A stretch of DNA of 64,000 nucleotides from Collybiopsis luxurians FD-317 M1 (Eukaryota; Basidiomycota; Agaricomycetes; Agaricales; Omphalotaceae): NCBI GenBank assembly GCA_000827265.1, contig KN834752.1, positions 982,948 through 1,046,947 on the forward strand, written 5' to 3'. Positions within the stretch are counted from its first letter, which is position 1. Every line of letters starts with the position of its first letter. Shown piece after piece: positions 34,898 to 46,648 of the stretch. Position numbers and translations under genes: made by a program. The notes under the pieces were generated by a model. It was given only the letters and a program-made list of their open reading frames with translations, had not been told where the DNA came from and ran no database searches.

Positions 34898-34960
34898 AGG
34901 GGTGGGGTCCCTGAGGACGTGGGATTTCTAGTGGAAATTTCTAAAAAGGAAATAGCCCCT
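34898..34960. promoter_or_regulatory. STRE- and HSE-like elements upstream of TPS2
   Basis: AGGGG at 34898-34902 and CCCCT at 34956-34960 match the yeast stress response element, in opposite orientation. Between them GAAATTTC at 34934-34941 is a perfect GAAnnTTC pair with another TTC at 34926-34928, like a heat-shock element. They lie 200-260 bp upstream of the ATG at 34700. Yeast TPS2 is STRE-controlled; use in this fungus is inference. Confidence 0.4.
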
Positions 34961-37900
34961 ATTGTTTATCCGATAGAAGGCACAACGACCGTGCCTTCAC
35001 TCTTTACACCATTCGCTACGCTATATACTGAACCCTATCTCCTTCATCTACAGCTTCCTTTCTAGTCCTCTTATATCCATTTGTTCCATTCGACTCCCAG
35101 ATGTACTTGTGATTGTTTTTCCGTAGTCCATCCGAATCCACCTGCGTTCAGAGCTTGAGAAACGCCGCCACTTGCTACTGGATGATCGTTGCATCAATCA
35201 TATTCATGGCGGAATTGACGCGTCTTCCGGTATGGACCAGCGCCGCTACTCTGAGCTCAGAGAGAGTTTAATTTCATTCGCCATGGGAGGTGGGCGCTAG
35301 GATACTTTATATGTTAAACATTGAATACTTCTCAAGAAAGTATACCTGATTGGCGTTAGATTAATCTTTCTTGCTATGACCGGGGATATTCCGAGTCGGA
35401 AATATCAAAGCAATCGGTTCAAGACAGTCAAGGTCGTGAATGATCACTGACAAAGTAGTAAAACCGGTCAACTGAGGTTCGTAATCGCCTTATTCGCCTT
35501 CATTGATCATTCCCTGTACCCAGTGCCTATATGCGCTACACTGGCTCGATCACCAGGCATTGTACCCTATGCCTTTCACAGTCTAGACTTCACGATCCGT
35601 CGTTCCACTTTCACTTGCAAGAGATCGAGGTCATAAGGAGCATTCGACGCAAACAGGGCGAATATCCATTGGGCACGATGCAGATGCACACATTGTTATT
35701 TCAAACAATTAGTGGAATGATACCTTCTTTACATCCATCCAAAATAACTCGTATCGTAAGCTTGCAACGCCTTCTCGATCTTTGTTTCCACTGGGTGAAT
35801 ATTCACCTCTATGGTCGAAATCGAAGGACTGTTAGATTACGTGTTAGATTGTTCGGACCAGTGCCTCGGCAACTCGGCCCGAACTTTAGTTCTCCAACGT
35901 CGAATGAAACAATCCGGTCTGTGAATCAGAATATCATAAAATGTGCTCCAAAGAATCAATTTCGAAGCACATCTAAACCCCGTGCAGAATCCAAAGCAAT
36001 ACAACTTCGCAGATATCAAGAAAGTATGTAACATGAGAGCCGCTCCGGCAATCTATTTTGGCACCGGCTTTTTTTCGCTTCACCGTTACCAAAATTTTAC
36101 CGTACAGTGACTAAGAAATCTTCGCATCTTTAACTCATTAGATGCAGGTGGAACTGGTATTTAATGAGGAAGAAACCGTCAAACTTTGTAAAACTGCGCC
36201 TGCAGTTCCGCTGTCCTGAACAAAGTCCGTCCAAAAGCTAGAGTTGATACTTTCGTAAAATTTCGCTTCGTTTGAGCGCACTTCTAAACAATTTGCCTTT
36301 GAATTTTTCGGTACATTAATAGTATTAGATAGACCTAAGAATTGACGAGTCTTAAAATAGCAGACGTGAAATTTTTATTCACCATTAAAACAATGGATTT
36401 TCCACTTGAGTATCAGTACCAGGAAGCATGGAAGGTACTCGATTCTTTTCCTGCTTCCGGCGTTATGCTAAAGCATTAGAGCATAACCCGTAAATTTGCA
36501 ACAATGCAGTGTTAATGTACCCATCTTGATCGGAACGCGCCGGTTCGGATACCGACTTAACTTCCTTTCTCTGCACAACATTGATTGCTCTAAAAGTCTC
36601 AAAACTTCGCTATGCCGAAGCTCAAGGTGTCTATTCGGCATGTCTCAAGTTTGAGTGGAGTACGTGGAAAATTGCAAAGGTTTCCCTGTACCGACATTGC
36701 CGGTATCAACTCTAGTCTAGTACATCGACCCCGCGGCAGCAGAATAAAATTTTCCTCGCTTTCCCTTATTTTTACGGGATCCGCAAATCTTAGAGGCCAA
36801 TCTGTTTGGATGCAGACGCTGCGATCGTGTTTGCTACGCTGGAATCGTAGGATTGAACAGTGAACACAGGCTATTTCTTTCCAAATCTAAATAACGCCAT
36901 CACCTACATTTATCACACTTGCGTTCTGTGGAGGCGTTCGTCTAACTGAGTTATGCTGTTCCACATTGTATTTTACCTCTTGCCCATACTTGGCTCTCGA
37001 GCTCCTTGTTCGCCTTTCTCCAATGTCCATCAAAGCTTCAATCTTGACCAATGTCGGTGCCACCACAGCATTGATCTCATTTCCTTCGTCATTCTCTATG
37101 GTACATGTTTCTCAACAGTCAAGCATCTAATTTAATGTAAACCCTCGCATGCCAGGAGCATTCCTGACGCTCAACAAATGTTACATTGCGCCTGCTAATG
37201 TGCGTCGTCCCCCAATGAAGTTAGATTTGAAGTTAAATTTGCAGCTATTTATTAGCGATTTTCTTATGGCGCGATATGGAATGAAAATCAGTGGATGAAA
37301 TGGGCCCTCAGTACTTTCATGGTCGTTGATTTTGGTCTGTGGCTCCCATTCGCTTATAATCTAGAACTAGCATTGAATCAGCAGTCAACTTCACCGAAGG
37401 GATACCGTCGGATCTTCCGTCAACTTGCTTTCTCAATTATTTTCGCGAGACGCATGAACGCAACCAGTTCGTACATATTTCTAGGCAATGGGCACTAACA
37501 TGGTTGCTGCGGGATTGAGTAGTTTTTGGCAGCGACCACCGTGGCAGCTTGGTTTCGTTAAATGTGACATTTCCCAATGACTACAAAAATTATACACTAC
37601 AGGAGGTACCATAGCACAGGGAGCTGATAGTCAGCGCAGAAGCCCCCTATGCGCTCTCTTGGGAAAGCACCGATATACGGAAATGTTGTTACTGATGGTT
37701 GAGTCTGGCACAATTTTTCTTTTGGTACAGGTATGACGAAGTTATCTCGTTGCTACTAACATCTTGTTCTTTGCATAAAGTTTACGATGGCTATGATGAA
37801 ATAGGAGATTCTAAGAAGAACTTTGGGAACCCATTTATCCCAGGTCATTTATCCCAGTTCATTTATCCTTACATATACGGGGATGGAAGAGATTTTCGAG

Positions 37901-40410
37901 GAAAAATGTGTAAGCCTTTTTTACGACGCTCTCCAAACTTGTACCACATTTTACGTTCCGCGATGATTATAAACAGCGTCAGAGATTCTATCCCACCGTG
38001 GTCATCATGATGGCCAACAGCCGAAGCTATACTGGATGCAACGGTCCTTTCTGAGGTGGCGGCTGTGGCCAAATCATTCACTGGAAGTTACCTCTTTTCA
38101 GTGCCTCCTTACATCAAAAGGCGTGGATAATTTAGACCTTATACACTACTATATACTCTATATTTTCAATACTGGTTTTCACGTTGCTTAACGAATAATT
38201 ACGAATAGCTGTCTAATGCACATGTAACGAGAATTTTTTGGGGCATCGCATTATCTTCTGAATTGGGATGTCAGTGTCTTCTCGGGCGCGTCCAGTGGCC
38301 GGGTAGCATAAAGCTCTGAGAATATGTTTACCTGGGTAGGGAATAGCGAGTGTTGATTACTGGAAAAAGGGCAAGGTTGAAGGTTAAAATCCCTGCAGTA
38401 AGAAGAGAATTAGGGCGACTATGACACAGCAGGTTCGAGGAAGTACTACTGAGGATCCAAGCATACAAGGATGACTCCTGACTAGGCCTGACTTTTCGAT
38501 TACAGATTGCGCTCAGCCCGGCCGAGAGTGGAGAACAGCATTGGGTTACACTTGCACTTTTCGGGTGCAGAACTATTTGAGTCGGTGAGAGTTCAAATAA
38601 GTCCTCTATTTGCCAAAAATGGTCCATAGCAGAGCCTCTTCCTGTCTGATGTGAGTACTTCCGCGCCCTGCTGCGGCTGCAAGCGCATTCAAAAATCTCG
38701 ATCCGATGTATGGGTGGGTCTGGCAAAAGTCAAGAGATGTGCATTGAGTATGCAGTGGTTAAAGGCATTTGTTTTCATGCGATAGGGCAGAAGATGTATG
38801 TTGTCATCGGTCAAAAAAGTAGTTTCAATATTACTAAAGGGGTAAAGTAAGGTAACCTACATACTTGGAGAATATGGGAAAAACACACCACGTCAAGTAT
38901 GGCACCAGAAGCTTGTTTGACCAGCGTTAAGTGGGTGCCTCAAATTTATTTAAATTAAGATAGATATAGTAGCTTGAGCCGGCGGCATTAAAGCGCCATA
39001 CTGACAGTGACATGGAAAGATAAGGAAAAAAGTTACATATTGGATACTAGTAGCTAGTACAGCATTTCGTACCAGTTTGAGCCACTATCTGAACTATGCT
39101 ACGGCTGATATTGCCCGGTCACGTTTGCAGGTCAGATTCAGCAAGATTCACCACCATCATATCAATGGCATAAGGCTGCACAGGCGAGTGCGCGCAATCT
39201 TGAAAAGCATCACACTAGTTCTGGCTGAAGAAAATCAGACAGAAAGAGAGACCGACCCCGTGAGGTGGGCGAAGGCTAGCGAGCAGATGTTACGATCAGA
39301 TACACCTAAATTGAATGTCGCAATTCTCTAGCTCGGAGGATACTAGTCAGCGTTTTGGTGCAAACCTTAACAGAACTGGAGGTATTATCATCACATCTAC
39401 GGCTTCTAACAAAAGCAATTAAAAATTCCTGAGCCGCAATCGAGCTATTCTGAAGTTGAAAACGAGCGTAGAGGAGCCCACTTTCGTCTGCTAGGTATTT
39501 TCAAGCTTCCATAGGCAAGATTTATCGTCATGTCGGGATACAAGAGATGTGAAATGTCCCAGGACTGCAGACATGGGTACACCAATGTTGGGTAAGAGTG
39601 CTGCATTAATGCCGTGGACCATCAATAGATGAATCTTTGGAAAGCGAGGCAACAACAGGTGTGGACCCTCATGGTACACCAGATATGCAGTGAAAGTCAT
39701 GGATAATGATTTTTCTCGATGAATATTTGAGAATGGGAGAAATAAGTTGTTCGCCGCGCAAAGGAACCATAACTCTGTCAGCCCTGGGAATCAGTCAAGG
39801 GGTTAGCGAGTACCACCCTCTAGATAACAGTCAGGTTATGCCGTGATAGCGAGATGGGTAGCACCTCGCTTCACTCGTTGCCTCATTAAATGCTAGAGAG
39901 ATGATAGAGAGGTACCAAGTAAAAAGAACTTGTCAGAGTAGTCCGCGATAGCAATAGAAAACACAAGCATTCTTCTTGAAGAACAAAAGCTTTCGCGATA
40001 ACATAACCGCAACCCACGGAGCGGGAGAAGAGGCGAAAAAAACCAGAATTATAAACCTTGAGGATACTAGGTTCTCAACGCTCAGAAGGAAATTCCTACA
40101 TCGAGGGTCGAAGACAGTCAGGAATGCCACGCCAAAGTCGCATCACACAAAGCGAAACTTCCAAAGCGAGAATGCACGCCTTCAGTAAAAAAGGACCAGA
40201 GAAACGGTCAGATTTGCATAGAAGCTATCGGGAGCAAAGAATTTTTTTCGATAATAGTCAAAGAATAAATGTAAAAGGAAATACCTATGCACGGACGGTA
40301 CGAAAGTCTGTAGATTGAGCCGGCAGTCGCAGGTAAGCTCCAGCGCGCCGTAAGCAATGACGGACAAGTCATGGATCCGCTCGAAAATCGCAGGAACCGA
40401 CAACATAGCT
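34961..40410. other. gene desert, left part
   Basis: No gene can be supported in this AT-rich stretch. The longest frame (35531-36031, plus) has no recognisable domain. Hydrophobic fragments occur at 36953-37135 and 37295-37498 (plus) and could be relics of a membrane protein, but they are broken by stops and frame changes. A 14-bp minisatellite lies at 37831-37870. Confidence 0.5.
37831..37870 (+). repeat. 14-bp tandem repeat, three units
   Basis: The units ccatttatcccagg and tcatttatcccagt are followed by a third that diverges after tcatttatcc. The period is 14 bp. It lies within the gene desert. Confidence 0.75.
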
Positions 40411-40477
40411 CTCGTGGGGCTTCGAACCCAGGACTGCACCGCTTTAATTTACGGGCGGCGGCGCCACCGTCATACCA
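40411..40477 (-). repeat. tRNA-derived Pol III element (SINE-head-like relic)
   Basis: On the minus strand a perfect B box, GGTTCGAAGCC (40418-40428), lies downstream of an A-box-like TGGCGCCGCCG (40456-40466, one mismatch to TRGYNNARNNG). The intervening segment has the feel of a tRNA D/anticodon region. A TTTT run follows at about 40384-40388, as expected for Pol III termination. The acceptor stem does not pair and only three of five T-stem pairs form, so this is not a functional tRNA. It is more likely a decayed tRNA or SINE head. Confidence 0.45.
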
Positions 40478-40484
40478 CGTATGT

Positions 40485-41466
40485 TTTTAATAGATATTTT
40501 ATCTGTTCCATATTTGCGGTTAAAATAAGAAGTGTATCTTCAAAACCACTATCGAAGAATAGAGAATAGAAGATACATACAAAGTGATGCGAAAGACACA
40601 TTCAGAGTCCAGAATTTTAAGCGAGTACAGCTTTAGGACTGAGGTCACCATCCGGAACATCAGGATAAAGAAGGGCGGAGTCTAGATTTGGACAAATGAG
40701 CCGTGTTTCAAGCAATGATGGAAAACCAGAATTGAGGTACTACTTAATGACATGATCAGTCAATAAACCCTCGTCGGGGTTCAAGGATGTTCAGCTGAAA
40801 ATGATCAAAGTTTTGCAATTCAGATCGAGGACAAGGGCCGTTTTCACATCGCACGGCGAGCGGTTTATGGCATAATCTACTGCTTGTCATACCAGCGTCG
40901 CTGAGCTTGAAGTTGAGCCATGACATGACGTTTGCATATGCGATGCCCTACTTGCTATGATAAAAATTTGCGTCGGGAAAATGGGGCGCAGACATGGAGA
41001 CTCAAGGTTCGAACGGATCTTGAGAAGCTTTGGCTTGCGATGGTCGTAATAATCCAAGCTGAAGGCAGGGCGTAGGAAGATGTTGGGCTGGACCATTGAG
41101 AATAAGGTTCAAGAATCAAATCGAGAGATTTCGTTGTTAATTTCACACGTGCAGCTCTTGTCGCCTTTATCCTTTTCATACACGTATTTTGTGCCAGATT
41201 TCACCGTGAATCTTGATAATTTGGGTGGTAATAGTATCTAGGGTAGGTTGTGGAAGAGAGAAAAGGGAAACAGGTGGGCCTGTGAAAAGTCTGCTGAGCT
41301 TCAAAGCGGACTTGAATCCAAGCGGCGCTAGGATTTCAGTCGGAGTGAGCAGACCCTGGCTGGCATCTTTAACTTGATTCAACTAACTCTACATTCGCTC
41401 TGATATGCCTTATACGATGCTTCCAATAGCCCTCTGCAATCTCTGTCAACATTCTCGTCGACCAGG
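40485..41466. other. gene desert, right part and TF promoter
   Basis: No gene is seen. Short frames on the minus strand (40887-41382) have no recognisable product. Confidence 0.5.
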
Positions 41467-42636
41467 ATGACTACTGAACAGCCAAAGCCGGTCTCGCCCC
41501 AGCCAAATACTCCTGAACAATCTTCTCCTGCTTCGTCTGCTTCTACTTCTCCACAATTCCCCCATCTTCCTGGAGGTTTCGCTCCCGCTTTGCCTGCTGG
41601 TTATCCCCCTTTTTTCGCATATCCTCCGCCAGCAGATGGTCAACAAGCAGAAGGTACCCCCGCTGCTTTACCATTTCCTTTACTGTATCCTCCACCCGGG
41701 ATGATATACGCTTTTCCTCCGCGTGCGCCCTTTTCAGTTCTAGTTCATTCCAATTTTGTAAAAATCTTTTCACAGCTGTGCCAGCGGCAGCACAAGCAAC
41801 ATCTGCGGAAGCCTCACGGCCGAAGCGAAGGCAAGTTAAAATGGCGGTACGTCATTACAAGTTATTTCAATCAAATCACTTCCCAACGTTCGGCACAGTG
41901 TACTAATTGCGCTGCTGCTTGTAAACGCTGTGACGAGGCCCGACCGTGCGAGCGATGCAAAAAGTACGGTGTTGCGGATACGTGCGTAGATGGTCAACGA
42001 AAGGAACGGAAAAAAGGTATCAAACGGGGACCCTACAAGCGGAAGACTAAACCATCTGCGGAGGATAAACCCGGTTTGTTACCCTCGACACTCTATCTAG
42101 AACGTGAGCTTACTATTATAGCAGAGGACACCTCACAACCGTCTGAAGGGGGGGATTGGCCTCAAGGCTCTCCTACGCCGCCTAGTACAACACCGGCACC
42201 GTCAGCCGCACCGCAACCTACTGTGCAATTTCCGCCTGAAGGCTTCTATCCCATCTATATTCCGCCTGGATATCCATTGCCGGATCTCCAGTCTAGCGCA
42301 GATGGGTCTGCTTCGACTGTCGCTCCGGCACTCGTGCCCATCTACATTGGTGGTTTTGCCCCGTACGGGTATCCTCCTGGTGCGATCTTCCAATTTCCTC
42401 CGGCAGGGACACACCCTCCTCCTCCGCCAGCTTCGCAAGCCCCGACGACTGAGGCTGGGACTGTTCCTGCAGTCGGTAAAGGTTCTGAAGCTAGTATTGA
42501 GGCTACTAGCCGTGGCTCTAGCGGGACTGCTGCGGAGGTTTCTACCACCAAGGATGATCAGGACGAGGCAAAATCCGACGAAAACACTAAAGTCCCTTCT
42601 GCTGCCGCTGCTGCTGGCCCTGTTACTAATGACTGA
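41467..42636 (+). CDS. Zn2Cys6 transcription factor with Pro-rich flanks
   Basis: This is a fungal-specific regulator with a Zn(II)2Cys6 cluster. The preferred model has exon 1 41467-41722, intron 53 nt (41723-41775), exon 2 41776-41846, intron 52 nt (41847-41898) and exon 3 to TGA at 42634-42636, about 354 residues. Spliced, exon 2 reads VPAAAQATSAEASRPKRRQV then KMA, joining directly to CTNCAAACKRCDEARPCERC and KKYGVADTC. The spacing C-x2-C-x6-C-x5-C-x2-C-x8-C fits the cluster. A basic linker (KERKKGIKRGPYKRKTK) follows. Both flanks are Pro/Gly/Tyr-rich with repeated YPPP/FPP motifs, likely activation or low-complexity regions. No middle homology domain is visible. The reading frame also stays open if both introns are retained. 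Confidence 0.85.
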   Translation: MTTEQPKPVSPQPNTPEQSSPASSASTSPQFPHLPGGFAPALPAGYPPFFAYPPPADGQQAEGTPAALPFPLLYPPPGMIYAFPPRAPFSVLVHSNFVKIFSQLCQRQHKQHLRKPHGRSEGKLKWRYVITSYFNQITSQRSAQCTNCAAACKRCDEARPCERCKKYGVADTCVDGQRKERKKGIKRGPYKRKTKPSAEDKPGLLPSTLYLERELTIIAEDTSQPSEGGDWPQGSPTPPSTTPAPSAAPQPTVQFPPEGFYPIYIPPGYPLPDLQSSADGSASTVAPALVPIYIGGFAPYGYPPGAIFQFPPAGTHPPPPPASQAPTTEAGTVPAVGKGSEASIEATSRGSSGTAAEVSTTKDDQDEAKSDENTKVPSAAAAAGPVTND

Positions 42637-44341
42637 AATTTGACGCTTCTTCCTCTCTGCTCTTGAAATATATTTATGGTTCCGCCTGAATCATTGTACA
42701 GTTCCTCGTTATGTTCCTTTTTCGATATATATGGCACATAAATGCTCATTCGCTTTTCCCACTGTCGTCCCTTAGCCGCCGTCCATCCCTTGCGCTTTTT
42801 GACCTTATACTGGGCCTCATTGATTGTATCAACTTCCTCGACCCCGTTGTTGGTCCAAAAACTCTTGGTATGCCGGCGTCACTCTTTCTTCTTTTTTCTT
42901 CTTTGTGTCGTTCTGCGAAATATTTATGACTTCACTGTCGTACAGTTTGTTGTTCTATTTGTTGTCTCATACCTGCCATGCACTTTGCGACCTTATACCG
43001 GGCCTGGTTGTGTCAAGCTTCTGGACCCTGTTGTTGGTCTAAAAGCTCTTGGTGTGCTGTATCATTCCATTTTTACTTTCGAACATATTCTGAACTTTAT
43101 CATCCTGTGCTGCCACTTGCAGTTCTTGTTGTCTGCAAACACGTTGTACAACAGATGTTGATTCTTCATATTATTCAAAGGCTCGAAGCGATGTTTTGTA
43201 TTTACCCTTGGCTCATTCTTGTTCGCTCCTTTTGGTGCTCTACGACTTGGAACGTCTGGATGTGACTCGGTATAATGTTAACAAGGATTTGCATCGGCCG
43301 TTCTTCCGGTTGGCGTCTTCAATTTCGCCAAAAGTTGCCATCAACATCAGCGCTCAACGCTCAGTGCAAGCAGCACTCTATACTTGTCGAAATGTTACGA
43401 CTGCGGTGTGGTAAGATAAGGCCGCGGTCGTAACGCGAGCCTGAGGCAGCGCTGAGGCGCAATCGGCATCTCAATTAACACGTGATTTCGGTGTCTAGGC
43501 AACTACGGTCTCCCTCTTGGTAAGACTTCGTGATGCGCCTTGCATCCTAGATCTGGAGATCGACTGCATAGGCCAATATATGCTCATTCACTTGTCGTCA
43601 GCCGTACCTATTCATAAACCAAGGCCATCGAAACCGTGATTATCGTGGCTCTGGCGCAGCAAGCACCAGAATATATCGTTTTGCAGAAAGAAATACATAG
43701 TTTTCATTAAGAAAACGCATGATCCTTTGAAACCCAAAAATACTCTCCAAATCTCAAACTACTTGGTGCCCAGAATGCCCGAGGATGCTGAAATGCCTTA
43801 ATCGCAACCATCAAAGCATACGAATGAACATTATTTACGTTCCTCGCGTCCGGTCAACATTCGACATCTAAGGCACCGAATATGCTCGGTATTCTACTCC
43901 AAGGTAGCCACATAGAGTATGAGAGCAAATTTCTCCAGCGTAATGTCTCCGGTATCTCAGTTAATCGGCTCCATATGTGTGATTCATAGCCAAAGTGGGC
44001 TCTGACAATTGCGATCTCTCTGCATTCTTGCATGGCCCAGTCATTATTTCACCAAGGTGCTGGAGCTGATCCGATTTGACAAGTTTTCTGTTTGTACTGC
44101 TGTTTTTGGGCAAGAAAGAGGTGTTAAGCGGTCCGTACATATATACTCTTTTCGTCCATTGTCAGAATGTGGCCAGTGCCTTTGATGGATCTCAACATGT
44201 TTACAACTTGTTTCAAGTGACGCTAGCTTTGGAACTCAGTGATGGAATTCATACGGTCCCCGATCCTTATATAGCAATTGCGCAGGATATATTAATGGGT
44301 GCGTGTGTGGTTATCCTTTCTGACCTCTCCAATATCTCCTG
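42637..44341. other. intergenic between two Zn2Cys6 genes
   Basis: This contains a direct repeat (next entry) in the 3' flank of the first factor and otherwise only short frames. Confidence 0.55.
42801..43060 (+). repeat. direct repeat pair, 188 bp apart
   Basis: A stretch of about 72 bp starting gaccttatac at 42801 recurs at 42989. I estimate close to 80 percent identity. Shared blocks include gttgttggtc and ctcttggt. Less conserved similarity extends upstream (gaaatatatttatg near 42665 and gaaatatttatg near 42917), with a different spacing. Confidence 0.7.
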
Positions 44342-45324
44342 ATGCCGTCTCGTCAGCAAAGCCCGTCTTCCTCCACTAATTCCAGTTCCTCCACCAAAAA
44401 GGCAGGACATCAGAGAAATCCTATGGCATGCACGAATTGTCGTGCTAGGAAAATAAAGGTACCAAAAAAAATTATCTACTTTCGTTCTCGCCACACTAAT
44501 TGCCCACCGCAGTGCGACTCAAATAAGCGTTATCCTGACCATCCTTGTGTGCGTTGCGTGAATAGGAAGCTCGTCTGCGAATATGTAGCGATTGCCCATG
44601 CTCCCTCCACCGATACCAGGAGTCGATCCGGATCCTTCGGTTCTGCGATGTATCCGTCATCTTCCATCCATGATTCCAACGGAAAAGCGCACGCTGCCAG
44701 CACCATGGCAGCCAGATACTCACCCATCTCTGCTACGTTCCATTCCCGGAGCTCCCGATCTGACCTCTATGGCTCCAATTCCTACGAATCCCCCCCCTAT
44801 GCATCATCGAACAGCTCCTACTCTGATTCGCCTGGTCTGGAGAGCCATATTCCATCGTCGGTATACGGTTCCTATGGCTCCTCTAACGGGACTTTTGGCG
44901 AGCCTTTGATGCACACTGGTTCCCACCTAGGCCATACGTCCCACCCCTCCATGCACCTCAGATCACAGACGCCCCAATACGACAGTTACAACTCTGGAAT
45001 GCCTGGCATGGTTTTGCCTGATACAAATAACTATTACAATCGAGATTCAAATTATGTCGAATGGAACGGCTTATCCATGGGTACGCCGACCTCAAGTCAG
45101 GGACACTATGGAGCAGGGTGCGTACATGAATATATAAATCATTTAGAGATTTGTATATTGACGTTTGTATCACAGGGAATGTCTATGCCCAGGGATGCAG
45201 TGCACATGCGGAAATCGCAGGTACTATTGATTTTCTGCACAAACTCCTTGGGAATCCTAGCAATGGAGTGTCGCTCTATAAAAAAACGTTACTGGAATCC
45301 TGGTCGCCAAGGGACCTGGGATGA
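44342..45324 (+). CDS. Zn2Cys6 transcription factor with Cys-rich C-terminus
   Basis: This is a second fungal Zn2Cys6 regulator. The ATG at 44342 starts a Ser-rich leader (PSRQQSPSSSTNSSSSTKK). The cluster CTNCRARKIK is completed by CDSNKRYPDHPCVRC and NRKLVC only after removal of a 54-nt intron (44459-44512). Spacing is C-x2-C-x6-C-x10-C-x2-C-x6-C. A long Ser/Tyr/Pro-rich region follows. I place an intron at 45118-45175, giving exon 3 the frame ECLCPGMQCTCGNR, and a 40-nt intron at 45221-45260, ending at TGA 45322-45324. Reading the retained frame instead would end at 45349 and lose the Cys motif. The N-terminal half is secure; the last two junctions are inference. Confidence 0.8.
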
Positions 45325-46648
45325 CCTTCCTACCTCACCCACCCATTGAATGGGAATATCCGCAGATACGTGATACCTGAACCAGTTCCACTGACCAAAA
45401 TAATACCAAATCAGTGATCTCTGGCCCTTTCTCCGTTAGATCTTTACTCTTCTTTCTATGCTTGGGAATACGGAGCGTCCCGGAAATCAGCCGTCAATAG
45501 CTTCCATCAAAAACGCCTTCGCATCAAAGCTATGCTACGACAGCTGCTTGATTTCAGCATTCTCCGCCTGGATGTCTTCAATCATTTGTACATTCATGAT
45601 GTTCAGATCGACTCATCGGACATCCTAGAGGGGAAATACTGTCAGGCTGTCTTGTGTCTATCTTTGAAGTCGTCCTAGCCTCTTCTTCCATTCTTGTCCA
45701 CGAATCGCGACGTTTTTGTCTGACAACAGTCAGCTTAGGGCCGCGCGTGTGAATGCGCAGGATGCCCTCGGTCTTGCAGTGGCTCATCGAGTTTCGACTC
45801 GCTCGACCCGTTGACAATTCAGTACGGAACTAGACAGGATGTCAGGGCATGGGGAACTTAGGAATAGACGAGTTTTTGACACTTGGAGCATTGTGCATAT
45901 GCCGCGGATGCAGTGGACGAAGGATGGTCTCTGTTGCAGGTCAATAGAGGTCAGGTTACCCTAATTTCGATGAGTGACAGTTGCCTGCTCTCATGTACTG
46001 TCGTTCGGTGATAGATTCCAAGTACTTGCAGTATTTTATTCTGTAACATTATAATTGTAACTGCTAGATAGATATCCCAGAAATATGTAATGTATTTAAT
46101 CTTATTCTCCATTGCACTATTCTATCTCTGGCCTGGGCGCGCTCTCAACCGGACAATGATTCGTACCGACATGATGGCGATGGTTAAGGTAACGCCCTTG
46201 GTGAGCATGGACAGGTTCAAGACTCAGTCATCGTGATGTCACCAGAGAGCACAAGATATGTAGACGGAACCGATAATGGCCGCGAACATTCCTCCCCTGC
46301 ATATTGTCGTCATAACAGGACCGAAAATAGTCAATTTCAAGGTGATTTTGAGCCAATCCTTATATGGGATGTACGGATATCATGCTATATCATGGTCCGC
46401 TTCTTCAGGAACGTCTATGGAATTCACAGAGCTTCATGTTTTGTTGACTTCCGGCTTTTAAACGTTAGAACTTCCTGAAAAGTTGTCCTCTGATCGCGTT
46501 CGGTACCTTCGCGGGAGAAGAAGTCCGTGGCTGTGAAGGGCGGCGCGGCACAGAAAAGTCTGCCGCGGCACTCTCGGCATGAACAAACGCGGAAATTTTA
46601 GCCGCGTGACATCCGACTCGTAAAAACTTTTTCAAGTTGTTCACCAGG
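45325..46648. other. intergenic, no gene seen
   Basis: About 1.3 kb without a recognisable product. Short frames at 45578-45817 (minus) and 46233-46478 (plus) lack domains. Confidence 0.55.

Noticed and set aside
35531..36031. 166-codon plus frame in the gene desert
   Set aside because: Composition is basic and unstructured with no domain, and no splice-connected neighbours were found.
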